Shown piece after piece: positions 32,534-43,802 of a stretch of DNA of 64,000 nucleotides. A program made the translations under genes and the position numbers. The stretch is taken from assembly GCA_963691705.1 (NCBI GenBank), contig OY829542.1, positions 25,344,579-25,408,578 of the forward strand, read 5' to 3'. Each line of letters opens with the position of its first letter. Position 1 is the stretch's first letter. The notes under the pieces were generated by a model, which ran no database searches, had not been told where the DNA came from, and worked only from the letters and a program-made list of their open reading frames with translations. The stretch comes from Viola odorata (Eukaryota; Streptophyta; Magnoliopsida; Malpighiales; Violaceae).

Positions 32534-33605
32534 TCATTTCGGCAGCATAATACTCATTTGCTTTTGCAAATCCGCAACAACATGTTTGAGATGAGATGCT
32601 TCATCAACCGGCGGGACGGTGAAGGTCTGACCTTGAGGAGGTTGATGTTGGTACTGATTGTTATGGTAACTAGGCATGGGTATGAAGTTCTGCATGTTGA
32701 AGGGAGGAGGGTAATTTCCATACTGATTCTGCTGGGGCGGCTGTCTAGGGCAAGACATCTGCTGGTTGGTTACCCCACTGAAATTGGGATGTCGCCACAC
32801 TTGATTGTAATTCTGGTCGTATGGAGTCTGGTTGTAGTTACCCACGACATTGACTTGAATTTCTTCAGGAATAAAAGGGCAGGCGTCCGTGGCATGATCC
32901 ATAAAATTACAAATCTAGCAAGTCTTGCCCTAGACAAGTTGTCCTACTACCATATTCTGTAGCATGCCCGTGATAGCAGTCAACTGATTTTGCATTGCAG
33001 CCACTTGGGCGCCTTGATTGTTGTTGTTACTACTTCCAGGGGTGGAATTCTTCGCCATGAGCTCAATTGTAGCTTTGGCAGCAGCTGGGGTGAGAGCAGT
33101 AAGAGAACCACCACTTGCAGCATTTAGCAAGGCCGTGTCACAAACCTTCACAAAAATATTGGATGAGGGCATGCTCGGTGATGTTGTGAGAAGGGCATAA
33201 GGCTTGCATCCTCTTGAAGCGTACATAATATTGATCGAGATTCTCCATATCCGTTTGAAGAATAGAAACCAATTGCTTGCGAATGACCATGGCCATGGAA
33301 GCCGGATAATACTTATCCGTGAAAGCTTTTGACATTTCAGCCCAAGAATGAATGGATCTAGGAGGGAGATCATAGAACCACTCGAGGGCAAGATACTTGA
33401 GGGACCACATAAAGGCACGGAGCTTGGCGCGTTCAATGCCGACATTGGCAGGTTTCATGGCCTCGGAGATAGAGTGGAGCTGTTGAAGATGGCGGAGTGC
33501 ATTTTCCTTGGCAACCCATCGAAAGGTTGGAAGGTGATGCATAATGGTTGACTTCAAGGTCCAGTCATGAAGAACAACGGGCCAGACGATGCATCTACTT
33601 GACAT
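32534..33605 (-). pseudogene. gag: Athila gag, element B
   Basis: Segments include MHHLPTFRWVAKENALRHLQ, WSLKYLALEWFYDLPPRSI, KYYPASMAMVIRKQLVSI and LTALTPAAAKATIELMAKN. The zinc knuckle ICNFMDHATDACPF lies at 32902-32880; the codon before ICNF is TAG, replacing a Gln between the two knuckle cysteines. Frames change around 33200-33450. It is aligned throughout with gag of element C at 48629-49445. Confidence 0.85.
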
Positions 33606-33734
33606 ATCGGGGGTTGTATGGAAATTATCGATGGTTTCTTGTGCTGGAGGAGGTGATGGTGGATCCTCGTGACGTTCATCGTTGTCATGGTCTCCTGGTC
33701 ATACAAAAATAAAAACAAAATTAGTACCGTTCAA

Positions 33735-33752
33735 TCCCCGGCAATGGCGCCA
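33735..33752 (-). promoter_or_regulatory. Primer-binding site of element B
   Basis: The minus strand reads TGGCGCCATTGCCGGGGA just inside the 5' LTR (CGATCA end at 33758). It is the Athila-class PBS, with one change relative to the copy at 28136-28153 (GTCGTT). Confidence 0.88.
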
Positions 33753-33757
33753 AAATT

Positions 33758-35330
33758 TGATCATCACTCAAATGTATTTAATATTTTCCTGGTGCCTATT
33801 TGCACAAATAAATGTGTACAGGGCAAGACAGGGTCGAACCACAGAGATTGAAGGACTAATGATTCAATTTAAATGTATGACGAAGGGTAAATGCAACCGA
33901 AAATAAAAGTAACACTGAGGGGTTTTATGTCGATTAATACAATTAATCGACGCAGATCAGGGAGCTAACAAGAGCTAACAAGACAAATAAATAAAGCAGT
34001 TATCAAGGGCACGAAAGTAAAACACAATCCAGGGCAAGATAATCAAAAGCAATTCGGGGGTAAGAAAATAATAAAGGCAGTAAAAGAGATATTAGTCTGA
34101 TGGGAAGGGATCTTAGAAAAAGGTGTTCTCGGGTTGCTTTCGGGTTAGTTAATCATCGGCGCAAAGATATTTCATTCTCATGCCCTAGACATGCTATAGG
34201 GGTCTATCACCTCCCCACACTGTCACTCGTAAAGAGATGACCTAGACACCTCGCCATCCTCCCAGGCTCCTCCCCACACTTTCACTGCTAAAGAGGTAGC
34301 CTAGACACTTCGTCATCCTCCCAGCACCTCCCCACACTGTCACTGCTAAAGAGGTGTCGAGGGCACAATAACGACAGACAAGCAAATACAATAATAAGAA
34401 TATATTAAACACAATTAGGCCTCTTAACTAATCCTTGCAACCCTTGAAACACCCTTTACTAAGAAGATGAGCTTAGCCGCTCATGCTAACAAGTAATAAA
34501 AACAAATCTAATAAATAACATAAAAGTAAAGAGACAAGAAAGGAAATGAAAGCTTAATAAATACCGGCCGGAGCTTAAAAGCTCCGGTTTGAAGAAGGAT
34601 TAATGGTGGCACCTGCCCCAACAAAAGGGAGGAACAAATTCCCAGAAAAGAAACCTAAGAGGCGGTTGCCAACAACTAAAAATGAGATATGATCCTAAAA
34701 CCCTAAAACTAAAGGTATATATAGTGTCCAGCCCACAAGAGGACAAATTCCAGCTAAGGGACTACAAAAAGACAAATTCCAGCTAAGGGGAGAGAGTGAC
34801 ATCACATGGAGCGTGCTGGAATATTTTAAAATCTTCTAGATGCGCATGAAATCTTCTAGAAATGCAAGGAATCCCATGGGAATCTTCGGAGATTCCTTTC
34901 TTTGGCATTTGATTAAGAACTGATGCAGAAGCGTCGTGGGTACGAGACTGCTCACTAGTCTGGTTAGCGTCGGGGGCACGACGACTAAAGAGAATATTCT
35001 TGAGGATCTGCGCAGAACTTTCTGGAAGACATCAGAGGTGACACGTGGGAGTACGCCAACGAGGACACGTGGAAATAACGCTTTTGGTCTGTCCAGGGCT
35101 TGACGATGGAAACCACGGCAAGGCCTCGATGACAAAGTTGCTGTCTTGTCCTCGATGTCAGTCTTGAAGCTTGAAATCCCAAGAATTACTTTAAAAATGC
35201 ATTTTTTTGCTCTTTTTCTCCTTTTGGCGCTGATCTTCAATAAAGATGGAAATAAGGGTCAAATAGCAGAATCATGCCCCCGAAAAGGCTAGAAAAGAGG
35301 ATAAAATCATGCCCATGAAATATGCTATCA
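33758..35330 (-). repeat. 5' LTR of Athila-like element B (1573 bp)
   Basis: It is nearly identical to 28159-29694 over its length, with scattered substitutions and one 36-base difference near 34945-34980. It starts TGATAGCATATTTC on the minus strand. The host flank just outside begins TCGGC (35331-35335). A matching target duplication cannot be tested because the other flank is lost. Confidence 0.9.
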
Positions 35331-36183
35331 TCGGCGGATGTAACAATGGCCGAGGAAGGCGCGCCGACGTTGGAGCAAGTGGCAGCGGTGAGAGTAGTCC
35401 TAAGATCTTTGAGATTTTTAGGATTTTAGTTTTGGGTGAGATAGAGTAACTTGGGCTTGGGCTTGGGCTTGGGCCTGGGCCTGGCACTTGAGTGTGGCTT
35501 GCTTGTTTTGGTTCTAATTATTTTTTGGAACCATCTTCGGGTAGTTAGTTGCGATGTAATACGCGTTATTAGTGTGACCGCTGGGTCATTAGTGATCTGT
35601 ATCTCCCAGGTTATATTCGAGGGGAGTGACGAGTGAGTTCATTGTCTGTTGTCGATTTAGCCAGCTTGTTTGGCTGTCTCTTGAATTTGCCTATTTGGTT
35701 CGTGTTCTCTATGGTCATCTTTTATGACCCCTTTTAATAATATCTCTGCTTATTAAAAAGAAGAAGAGGAAGCATTAAAGCTTTAACAGACTTACTTATC
35801 CAACCTGGTTTGTCAGCTCAAGGAACAAATCTGATTAAGATTATAATAATTATTTACATACTCGTTAAAATATAATTAACTAGATATTCATATATTACTT
35901 GAATTAACTCACTTATTAAAATTAGCAGTTGATCTATTCATGTAAATAATTAATATATGTGAAGGATGATTTAAACTTGCACAAGGAGAAGGGCGGGACT
36001 CTTCCCTTTATAACATTATCTAAACAAGTTTAAAAAGTGTTACAAAATAATCGATTTAATCAATTGTTTCAACCTAAGTCACCATGAACTAGCACAAAAG
36101 TGCAAAAAATAGAGAAGCCATTTATATATTTATTTCAAAACAAAATAAAGAAAATTTATTTTAAAAGAAATAAATTCTAAAAC
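35331..36183. other. Non-coding flank with (GGGCTT)n and a LINE-like tail
   Basis: It contains a GGGCTTGGGCTTGGG microsatellite at about 35455-35485. Near 35690-35750 it has TTTATGACCCCTTTTAATAATATCTCTG followed by TTAAAAAG, resembling the 3' end of plant LINEs, but no reverse transcriptase is present. The remainder is AT-rich. Confidence 0.35.
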
Positions 36184-36185
36184 TA

Positions 36186-36855
36186 CTCCCTCTGTCCAAA
36201 TATATTGGACGTTTTAGCCTAAATTTCGTGTCCAAATATAATTGACGTCATTGGTAAATGTATCCGTTTATTTTGCTTTTAACCAAAAACGTCCTTAAAC
36301 GACAAGTCGTTTTATGCACGAAGGACGCGTCATACCGGGCAAAAAAAGGAAACGAAAACAATCAAGGACCACATTTGAAATGTTTTGGGGGACATTGATA
36401 AGAATGTGTCAGAGTAAAACAGAAAAGTATGTGAGAGGTAGGGAAAAGTATGCAGCGCGTGGAAAGGAATATTGGGACGTTTCCGGCAAGAGGAGGCGCG
36501 TGGCTGCTCTGAATGGGTCCGTTCCAACTGCTCCCGACTCGAGACGTCCTTCCTCTCTTTTATGTGGGGGTGGTGAGAACAGAAAATGGTAGGTCACGCT
36601 GGTTCCGAGCAGAGACTGCTTAATTGGATTTTGGGAAAAGAATGAAGGAAAGAGAAGAAGGCCACTGACACAAACAATTCACTCTCTTTCTCATCGTACA
36701 CATCATCACCCTTGATCTTCCTTGACCTTGGACTTTCAACCCATCCAATGGCTTCCAATTGCTGCCATCTCCCACTGACATCTGACATGAGGATCCCACC
36801 ACCCTTAATAAGAGTGATTCACTCCCTCGCGTCCATTAAAAAAGGACGGAGGGAG
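36186..36855. mobile_element. Stowaway/mariner-like element, about 670 bp
   Basis: The left end CTCCCTCTGTCCAAATATAT and the right end in reverse CTCCCTCCGTCC share the mariner-type terminus and are flanked by TA on both sides (36184-36185, 36856-36857). The right end also contains a close inverted copy (CTCCCTCGCGTCC, 36832-36844). Two elements, or a rearranged one, are therefore possible. No transposase is visible. Confidence 0.6.
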
Positions 36856-36857
36856 TA

Positions 36858-38162
36858 ATATATATGAAAAAAATATGATTTGTTTAATCTGGTCCATGTG
36901 GTATAAATGTAACTAATCAGGTCACTGTGGTGCGATATTTTGTTAATCTGGTCCCTAAAATAGATTGCTATGATTAAGAACGTTGATGTGTCAGTATGTG
37001 TTGACGTGAAATGTCATATAGATGTCAAGTGGTGTGACACATGACTTGTTACAAGATATCTCACTTCTGAATCACTACGTATGAATATAAAAAATCCTTA
37101 TAAAAATGGGCCCCACTACTTCTTCTCATGATCCAAATGTTAATTACCACTCCTTTTAAATTATTAATTATATTATATTATTTACTTTTTTTTTCTTACT
37201 CACCTTTTTATTTGGCCTCATTTTTTCAAAGTAAGTTTTACCCTTTTCCTTTTTGGTTGTTTGAGTTTTTGGTGAATCTTCGGTCATGATTTTCCTTGCA
37301 AAAAGTTTTTCTTTTTATCAAATATTTTGGTTTCTAAAAAAAAAACACATCACCACGACACCATCTCGACATCTCCCCCCTTTACGTTTATCATTTTTTG
37401 TTATTATTATTTTTATATATATTTTTATTTCTAGAAAAGAAAATGTATATCTCCATTCCTTTTTTTCTCATTTTGCTATTTCAAAAGGCTTTCTTTTTCC
37501 ATTTTTAAAAAAAAAAGGCTTTCTTTTAATCTTTAAAGATGAATTTCTTTTAGCCTTTGAAAGGATGTGTTTTTAGTTTAACAATTTTTTACTTATCCTT
37601 TTGTTCTTTATTTAAAAAAAAAATAGATGGAGTGGTCGTATGGTTTTCGTCTTCTCTAAACTCACATTGGAAGCCACCATAGACAAAATAAACAAACATA
37701 AATCACCATGAAAGCTCACATTGGAAGCCACCATAGATAAATTCAAGTGAGTTTTTCATTTCTTTTCTGTTTTGTGATTGTTGATTTGCAATTATTTATT
37801 GCTACAATAAGCTAGAAGAAATTAAAAATTCTTGACAGTAAGAAGGAGAATTGATGTTTGCAGGAAATTCTATAAAAGTTCTCACTAATGTACCTACATG
37901 AGAATGGATCAGCTAGCTATTTTGTGAACAAATAGTTTTAGCAATTAATAGCATTTTTTATCCACATCACTCATTTGATTGAAGGCCATTTTTGTTGTTA
38001 AGTTGTCATGCACAATTATGTTGTTCAGTTGCTTAGCTAGGCTAGCATTTGGATTCATGACACACACTGCACTTTCAGTTAATTTTACACCACATGTCCC
38101 TTTGGAATTACAACATTAATTATTAAATGGTGTATAATTACTTTGTCCTATAGTTGCAGTAT
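36858..38162. other. AT-rich non-coding DNA
   Basis: This is T-rich sequence with homopolymer runs. CTCACATTGGAAGCCACCATAGA occurs twice (about 37660 and 37710). It ends in the acceptor-like TATAGTTGCAG at 38160, before the FAR1-like sequence, and may include its intron. Confidence 0.4.
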
Positions 38163-38813
38163 CATTTGCGGCGTAGGTAAGAGAGTTTTTGCCTCAAAGT
38201 GATGAGCCTCAACGGGAGTCTTTGCCTCAAAGTGATGAGCTTCAAAGTGATTTTCTGGGTATCAGTCCTCCATTGCCGGAACCTGATGATAAATTGATTC
38301 CAAAGTCATGTATGGTCTTCAAATCAGAATAATAAGTTTATAATTTTTATCTTGAGTATGCTCGTGAAGTGGGATTTGGTATTAAGAAAAAAAGTGTGAA
38401 GAAAGATGATAATGGGAAGCTGAAGTATTATTCTATTAAGTGTAATAGAGGAGGTCCGTGGAAATCCGTAGAAAAAATACTTTTAATCCAAGGCCATCAA
38501 GAAAAACTAATTGTAAGGCTAAAATCAATGCTATTGTTAATGATGAAGGAGAGTTCAATATTTCTCATGTTAATCTTGAGCATAATCATGCGTTGAGTCC
38601 TAAAAAAGTGCATTTTTTTTAAAGTGTAATAAAAATATGGATGCGTATGTGAAGAGGAGGCTTGAAACAAATGACCAAGCAGGCATACGTTTGAGTAATA
38701 ATTTTCATTCTTTAGCTGTGGAAGTAGGGGGTATGAGAACTTGACATTTACTGAGAAAGATTGTAGAAATCATATTCTTAAAGTAAGACAAATTAGGCTT
38801 GGAGTTGGAGATG
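38163..38813 (+). pseudogene. FAR1-type DNA-binding domain fragment (FRS or MULE-related)
   Basis: A duplicated ESLPQSDE(P/L)Q leader is followed by PKSCMVFKSE, two stops, VYNFYLEYAREVGFGIKKKS, GKLKYYSIKCNRGGPWKS, NCKAKINAIV and HVNLEHNHALSPKK. This is the WRKY-GCM1-like zinc domain of FAR1/FHY3-related proteins, whose C-x-H-x-H positions are partly visible (IKCNRGG, LEHNH). A frameshift lies near 38480, and stops at TAATAA (about 38326) and TAA (about 38621). The sequence breaks off after KVRQIRLGVGD, where the LTR of element D starts. FAR1-like proteins are domesticated Mutator-type transposases acting as light-signalling transcription factors; similar domains also occur in active MULEs. 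Confidence 0.8.
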
Positions 38814-38931
38814 TGATCGATGCTTGTCGAGGGCACGATCAAATAATTACAACTTATCACATACAATAAAAAAAAGGATTGAACACAGTGGCAAGAGGTT
38901 CGATCCATAGAGAATGGTGAAGACATACACT

Positions 38932-39908
38932 TAGGGGTGGGCATTCGGGTATTTCGGAAATACCCGAATTAAAAATTTCGGATATCGGGATTCCGAATTT
39001 GCAAAAATCCTTCCCGAACCCGAATTTGGTTTTTTGCTACCTGAACCTGAATTTCAGAAATTCGGTGTGAAATTTGGGTATTGTATACCCGAATTTCCGA
39101 ATTCAAAAACCTACCTGCTGAAATTTAAATCCATTTTATCCAGCAGCCAATACTACCAACAAGCATTACCAAACATCCAACACTCTATGTTCAATTCAAC
39201 ATACAAATTAGACATAAATTAGAATCCACTACTACCAAGCAACAACAACAATCCAGCATCCAACATCCAAATTAAACATACCAATTAAAATCCACAACTG
39301 CCAAGAAAAAAACCTCATAATTGTCGCCGCAATTCGTCCCAGTTTCACCTCCACCGCGACCACCACTTTGTAGCCGCTTCCTTCGCTCACGCCGCCAACC
39401 TTAGAAACCCTCAGATCTGATAGAAGATTGATGGACGAACAAATCTGATCGTTTGGTGGCGGTTTTCGTTGATGACGATGATGAACGGTGATGATGATTG
39501 AGATTGAGATTGGGTGGTTTTGGTTGGGAGATTGTGGAGGTTCGGGGAGTGAGAGGAGATTGTGGGTGTGGGAGATTGATGATGAAAGAGAGAAGAGATT
39601 GTGGGTGTGGGAGTTGATGATGAATGGTGATGAGAGAAGAGATTGTGGCCTGTGGGTGTGGGAGATTGAAATAAATAGGTAGTAATTTGGTACTACCACA
39701 CAAAACGACGTCGTTTTATGTGGTAGTAATTTTGGAAATTCGGGTATCCAAATTTTTCCAAATGGATCCCGTACCGAACCCGAAATAATTTCGGGTGTTA
39801 CATACCCGAACCCGAATTTTCCGATACCCGAAATACCCGAACCGAATTTCAAAAAATTCGGGTCTGAAAATTCAGAATTCGGGTATTTCAGAAATGTGCC
39901 CACCCCTA
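38932..39908. mobile_element. hAT-type miniature element, 977 bp
   Basis: The terminal inverted repeats are TAGGGGTGGGCA and TGCCCACCCCTA. The flanking 8-bp duplication CATACACT stands exactly at 38924-38931 and 39909-39916, as expected for hAT transposons. Just inside are many CCCGAA/TTCGGG motifs in both orientations, forming subterminal repeats that can fold. The interior (39290-39720) has GTGGGTGTGGGAG repeats and a palindromic AAAACGACGTCGTTTT. No transposase is encoded; the long minus-strand open frame across it is low-complexity. Confidence 0.93.
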
Positions 39909-41349
39909 CATACACTAGACAAGACCAGATATAAAGTGAAACAATGAGGGGGTTTTGGTTGGTTAATCTAGTTAACCAAGATAGAGACAACTGCTAACAA
40001 AACAATTGATTAAAAGTAAATATCAAGGGCAGGAAAATAAAGAGTAATCAGGGGCAAGACATGCAAATAGAAATCAAGGGCAAGACATGCAAATAGAAAT
40101 CAAATCAAGAAATAAAGTCAGAAGAGAAGAGATCTTAGCAAAGGACATTATCGGGTTGTGTCGAGGGCACGAAATGATTGCCTTTTTACTGCTCTTGCTC
40201 TCTGTGCCTGCTTTGCTTTTATTCGAATTAAATTTGATTTTCTTTTTTCTTTTTTTCTTTTTTTTGAAATATCCAGGCACGAATCTTTCTTCCTTTGCTC
40301 GCTCTTTGGATAGGAGTTGGAGCTGGCAATTCTTTACATTTCTTTGAGCGATTGACTTCGAGGGCTTGATACTTGATTCTACTTCTCCACACTTAAGCTT
40401 TGTTATGGTGAGGAGGTAATCTGACGTTGCTGTCCTGCCCAAGATTCCTAATTTCCTCAGTTGCTCTATCATGCCCTTGATCTTTGTTTTTCTCCCCACA
40501 CTTATCTTCTTCGATGTCTAGCCCTTGCCTTTCAAATAAAGAGTGTTACTCACCTGCCAAGGAAAGATCAAAGAAAAGGCTCAAGTGGTTAGAAGAGAGA
40601 ATAAGGGTGTCGAGGGTATAAAAAGGAAAGAAAATGGAGAAAAAAGAAAGCAGAAAAATAAAAAGAAAAGAAAGAAAAATTGCAAAGTCTCTTCGTCGTT
40701 TCGTTGCTTTCCCCCGTCTAATGGTGCCTATACCTAGGGATATTATGCAAACCTAGCCAGTGCCTAGTCAAGCATTAAATCACACATGAATAAAAAGGCA
40801 TGAAGCTCAATGTGCTCACAGGGTCCAAATTGCGACTACTGGTGTCTTGGGCATGACTAGTCATAAGGGCAAGCAGGTCAAGATGTGTATGGCAGGGCAT
40901 AGATGCAATGAATAACAAGTTTCTTCCATGCATCAGAAATAAAAAATTCATGTCCATTATGAGGGTTTTAAAACTGGGTAGTGGAAAAATTCCTAGCAAA
41001 GTCTAAAAATAAAATCTAAATTTTTTTGAAAAATTCGAAAAATATGCAATCATGCAACAAGCGGAAAATTAAACATGCAAACAAACACACAAATAAATCC
41101 CTCCCCACACTGAGGTAGCATATTGTCCTCAATGCAACAAGGGCACACACAAGAAAGTTCTGAAAAATAAAGAGTGGAGCAGAAATAAAAAGGGGAAGGA
41201 ACGTGGGTTGCCTCCCACGAAGCGCCTCTGTTATCGTCGAGGGCACGACGTTGGTTGTTCGAACTTCAACCAATCCTACTAAATGCTTTCCATCCTCTTA
41301 GTTTGATGAGAATTATCGCATGGAGTGGATGATCCAGTAGCAAAGCATC

Positions 41350-41682
41350 CTACAGGCAACCATAATATGATTCAAATGTTAATTTTGGTTCCCGCAAAAT
41401 AAAGAGGAAAAAATTGTTATGAGTGAAAGGTGATTCAAGAAAAGGATCAATATAATCAGAAAGTTTAGAAATCTCCCTAGCATACATAATGACTTTAAAG
41501 CTCAGGACCTCGATTATCTCTTCCTCAATCTCTCTTAAATCCTCCTTCTCAATCTTCTCCGGCTTGAATTCTGCATCTAGGGCATGACACTCTTCATAAG
41601 ATTTGATGTGGTGAAAAACCTCAAAAACCTCAATTCCTTGGCCCGCCAAAGTATTAGAACAGTTCTGTAGTTGACTTGGCAA
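41350..41682 (-). CDS. Unrecognised open frame in element D
   Basis: The 110 residues contain VFEVFHHIKSYEECHALDAE, an acidic KEDLREIEEEIIEVL helix and a C-terminal FESYYGCL. By position in the minus-strand element and by style it resembles the variable linker between protease and RT of Athila polyproteins. I find no catalytic motif. It is probably a leftover frame of a deleted polyprotein. Confidence 0.35.
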   Translation of the reverse strand: MPSQLQNCSNTLAGQGIEVFEVFHHIKSYEECHALDAEFKPEKIEKEDLREIEEEIIEVLSFKVIMYAREISKLSDYIDPFLESPFTHNNFFLFILREPKLTFESYYGCL

Positions 41683-41845
41683 ATTGGGTTGAACAACGAT
41701 TTCTGCCTCTAATTCGGAGTCTAGGGTAAGACGCTCGTCGTAAAATTTGGCAGATTTGCGTCGCTCAATATTGTGACTGCACTAGCCTTGAACTCTATGT
41801 TGGCTCCTGGCTCTGAAGGAAGACATCCTGGGCCGTCTAATTTAG

Positions 41846-42175
41846 CTAATTCATGGGCATGAAAAGGTCCTCTATCCCATAAGACTCATCATCTCGGTCA
41901 GGACGCTCAGATGGAAAATCCCATAGAATGGCAGTTGATACATTCTCTTCACTTAAATAGTCGTCACTATCTAAGTGCTGCAAATGTTGTTCTATGGGGG
42001 TGATAGGGTGACTCATGGCGTGACTGGGCAGAAGTGTTAGAGCTAAAAATTTTGGTCCAGGTGTAGGGGCAACGTCTAGGGCAAGATACAAAGGTAGGCA
42101 TGCAAAGTTTGCGTTGATGGCCTCTTGGCACCTTTGCTCCTTAATCTCGTCTAAGGTCTCTTTACCTTGATTCAT
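41846..42175 (-). CDS. Unrecognised open frame in element D, cut by element C
   Basis: The 109 residues include PLYLALDVAPTPGPKFLAL, HLQHLDSDDYLSEENVSTA and a C-terminal DDESYGIEDLFMPMN. The apparent start codon lies across the insertion point of element C (CAT at 42173-42175), so the true frame probably began further upstream and was cut. No domain recognised; likely a polyprotein linker. Confidence 0.35.
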   Translation of the reverse strand: MNQGKETLDEIKEQRCQEAINANFACLPLYLALDVAPTPGPKFLALTLLPSHAMSHPITPIEQHLQHLDSDDYLSEENVSTAILWDFPSERPDRDDESYGIEDLFMPMN

Positions 42176-42445
42176 GATAGCATGTTTTATAGTCGCGATT
42201 TTACCTTCTTTTCTAGCCCTTTCGGGGGCATGATTTTTCCATTTAACCCTTATTTCTATCTTTATTACAGATCAGCGCCAATAGAAGGAAAAGATAAAAA
42301 AGAAGCATTTTTGGAGTATTTCTAAGGATTTCCAGCGTCAAGGCCTAGAAGACCAGATTGTCGTCGAGCCCATGGCGCTAACCAAACCAGTGAGCTGTCT
42401 CTCGCCCGCGATAAGTCTGCTTCTTCTCTCAAGCGAAAACCAAAG
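42175..42445 (+). repeat. 5' LTR of element C, left fragment
   Basis: It begins TGATAGCATGTTTTATAG and carries GGGGGCATGATTTTTCC, GCGCCAATAGAAGG and GTCGTCGAGCC segments matching the first part of the element B LTRs. It ends at CAAAG, where the reversed Tat LTR begins. The central LTR portion expected next is missing. Confidence 0.8.
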
Positions 42446-42962
42446 TGATAAGATTCGAACTGTTGGGGAAGCGAGATCTGGATTATGGCTGTGTGGAATC
42501 ACTGTAGCAGCGGTCCGTCGTACCTACAAAGCGCCGGAGGGGGGGCTCCGGCGTAGACACTCCGATGCTTAAGTTAGTATGGCAGTGAAATTTGGCAGAG
42601 ATTTTTGTAGAGAATCAGCTCTTACTCTCGGTCTAGAAATGTGTGGTATTTATAGCCGAAGAAAGAAAGGTTGTTACCCCTAGGGGTGGGCGTTATCATG
42701 GGGAGATATCGCCCAGGATGACGTCAGCACGCGTCAGCTCGATCGGATATCGCTAGTGGGATATCGCCAATGAGACGTTGTCGAGGTTTCCTGAGATGGG
42801 ATGACGCTGTGTGGGCCCCCCTGCTGATGTCGACCATCCCAGGATCCTCAGCCTATCGGGGGTGGCAGCCGGGTGCCGTTGCCAGTTAAGGTCTATAGGA
42901 ATCTAGCTTTGACTTGAGGTGAGAAGACGAATATACCCTTGGTGTTTCATCAATTGTTATCA
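42446..42962 (-). repeat. 3' LTR of Tat fragment G (517 bp)
   Basis: The ends TGATAA (42446) and TTATCA (42962) form the intact inverted terminus that defines the LTR of this family. The TATA box is at about 42648-42658 on the minus strand. Confidence 0.85.
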
Positions 42963-43735
42963 TAAGCCCAACTAAAAACGAGCACGAGTGTTCACCAAGG
43001 GCTGCCTCTCCTGGCCTATGGGGGAACGTTACTCCTCTTGTGCCGCGCTAGATTCATGAGAATCTCTGAGTTTTTCTGATCACTTTGTTAGCTCCTTAGT
43101 GTCGGATATGTAATAGCGAAGCGGATAGCGGGAACCGATCTCTGACGGTAATGATCGGTCATAGAGAGGGCGCTCATATGATTATCATCATCAGGGTAGA
43201 GTTTTCCAGCGTTATCCCTTTGGAGCTCCGAATATCATACGGAAAGCGATATTGTCTTGCTTTTCCTGCACATTCTCAAATGTGGTTTTGTTAAGTGAAA
43301 ATATCATGCAACGATAGACGTAAGTTACCCTTACTCCCTTAGAGGCATTCACTTGCCAATATTGAGGGGTTGCTGCTGTTGTCTTTTCTATCCAAGTTCG
43401 TTGGTTCTGGCCTAGCCGTAAGCTACCTGTAACATCGACACGGTTTCTCGCCATAAATACCTAATGTTTATGCGGTCTTACGCCGTAGCCACCTGCAATA
43501 TCAACGCGGTTTTACGCTGCTCGGAGCTATCTGTAATATCGCGCAGTTTTATGTTGTAGGCCACCTACAAATTGTGCGGTTTTATATCATTATGGACTTC
43601 AACCCATATTCCACTTGAGCACCTCGGGCGTCTTCCAGGGGTTCCACGTCAGCCTCCCCTCCTGACGACATTGGGTTAACATGACAGCCCAATTTTCGAG
43701 GTGTCCACCTTTGTGAGCAGCCATTACTTTGGATC

Positions 43736-43742
43736 TATAAAT
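43736..43742 (+). promoter_or_regulatory. TATA box of antisense gene A4 in copy G
   Basis: GGATCTATAAATGCGACCC stands about 60 bases before the ATG at 43803, matching the box at 21714-21721 in element F. Confidence 0.6.
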
Positions 43743-43802
43743 GCGACCCTTTTTCGGTGCAGATTCTTCACACATCCTCTACTTCTCATCTACTATTTCC
43801 TC

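Larger units (their letters stand above)
28005..35330 (-). mobile_element. Athila-like Ty3/Gypsy element B, pol-deleted, plus a second unit start
   Basis: Reading on the minus strand: 5' LTR 35330-33758, PBS, gag, protease, a short integrase C-terminus, a 3' region, 3' LTR 29694-28159. Then comes another PBS and about 150 bases of internal sequence down to about 28005. The LTRs start TGATAGCATG and end CGATCA. RT, RNase H and most of integrase are missing, so the element is non-autonomous. The second PBS beyond the 3' LTR shows that it is the remnant of a tandem LTR-internal-LTR-internal array. Confidence 0.88.
38814..42174 (-). mobile_element. Athila-like element D, rearranged remnant
   Basis: The LTR 3' end GCATCGATCA lies at 38814. 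It continues (interrupted by the hAT element) to about 40155, where it jumps within GGGTTG|TGTCGAGGGC to the 3' internal region. Most of the LTR and its junction are therefore deleted. Internal sequence at 40160-41260 matches 29850-30800 of element B in the same orientation, including the CCCCCGTCTAATGGTGCC and CAAACCTAGCCAGTGCC segments. Element C interrupts D at 42174/42175. Confidence 0.75.

Noticed and set aside
36314..36592. 92-residue basic frame
   Set aside because: It lies inside the Stowaway-like element and shows no domain.
39232..39990. 252-residue minus-strand frame across the hAT element
   Set aside because: It crosses the transposon terminus and its target duplication, and is made of repeated Pro/His/Ser sequence with no transposase motifs.
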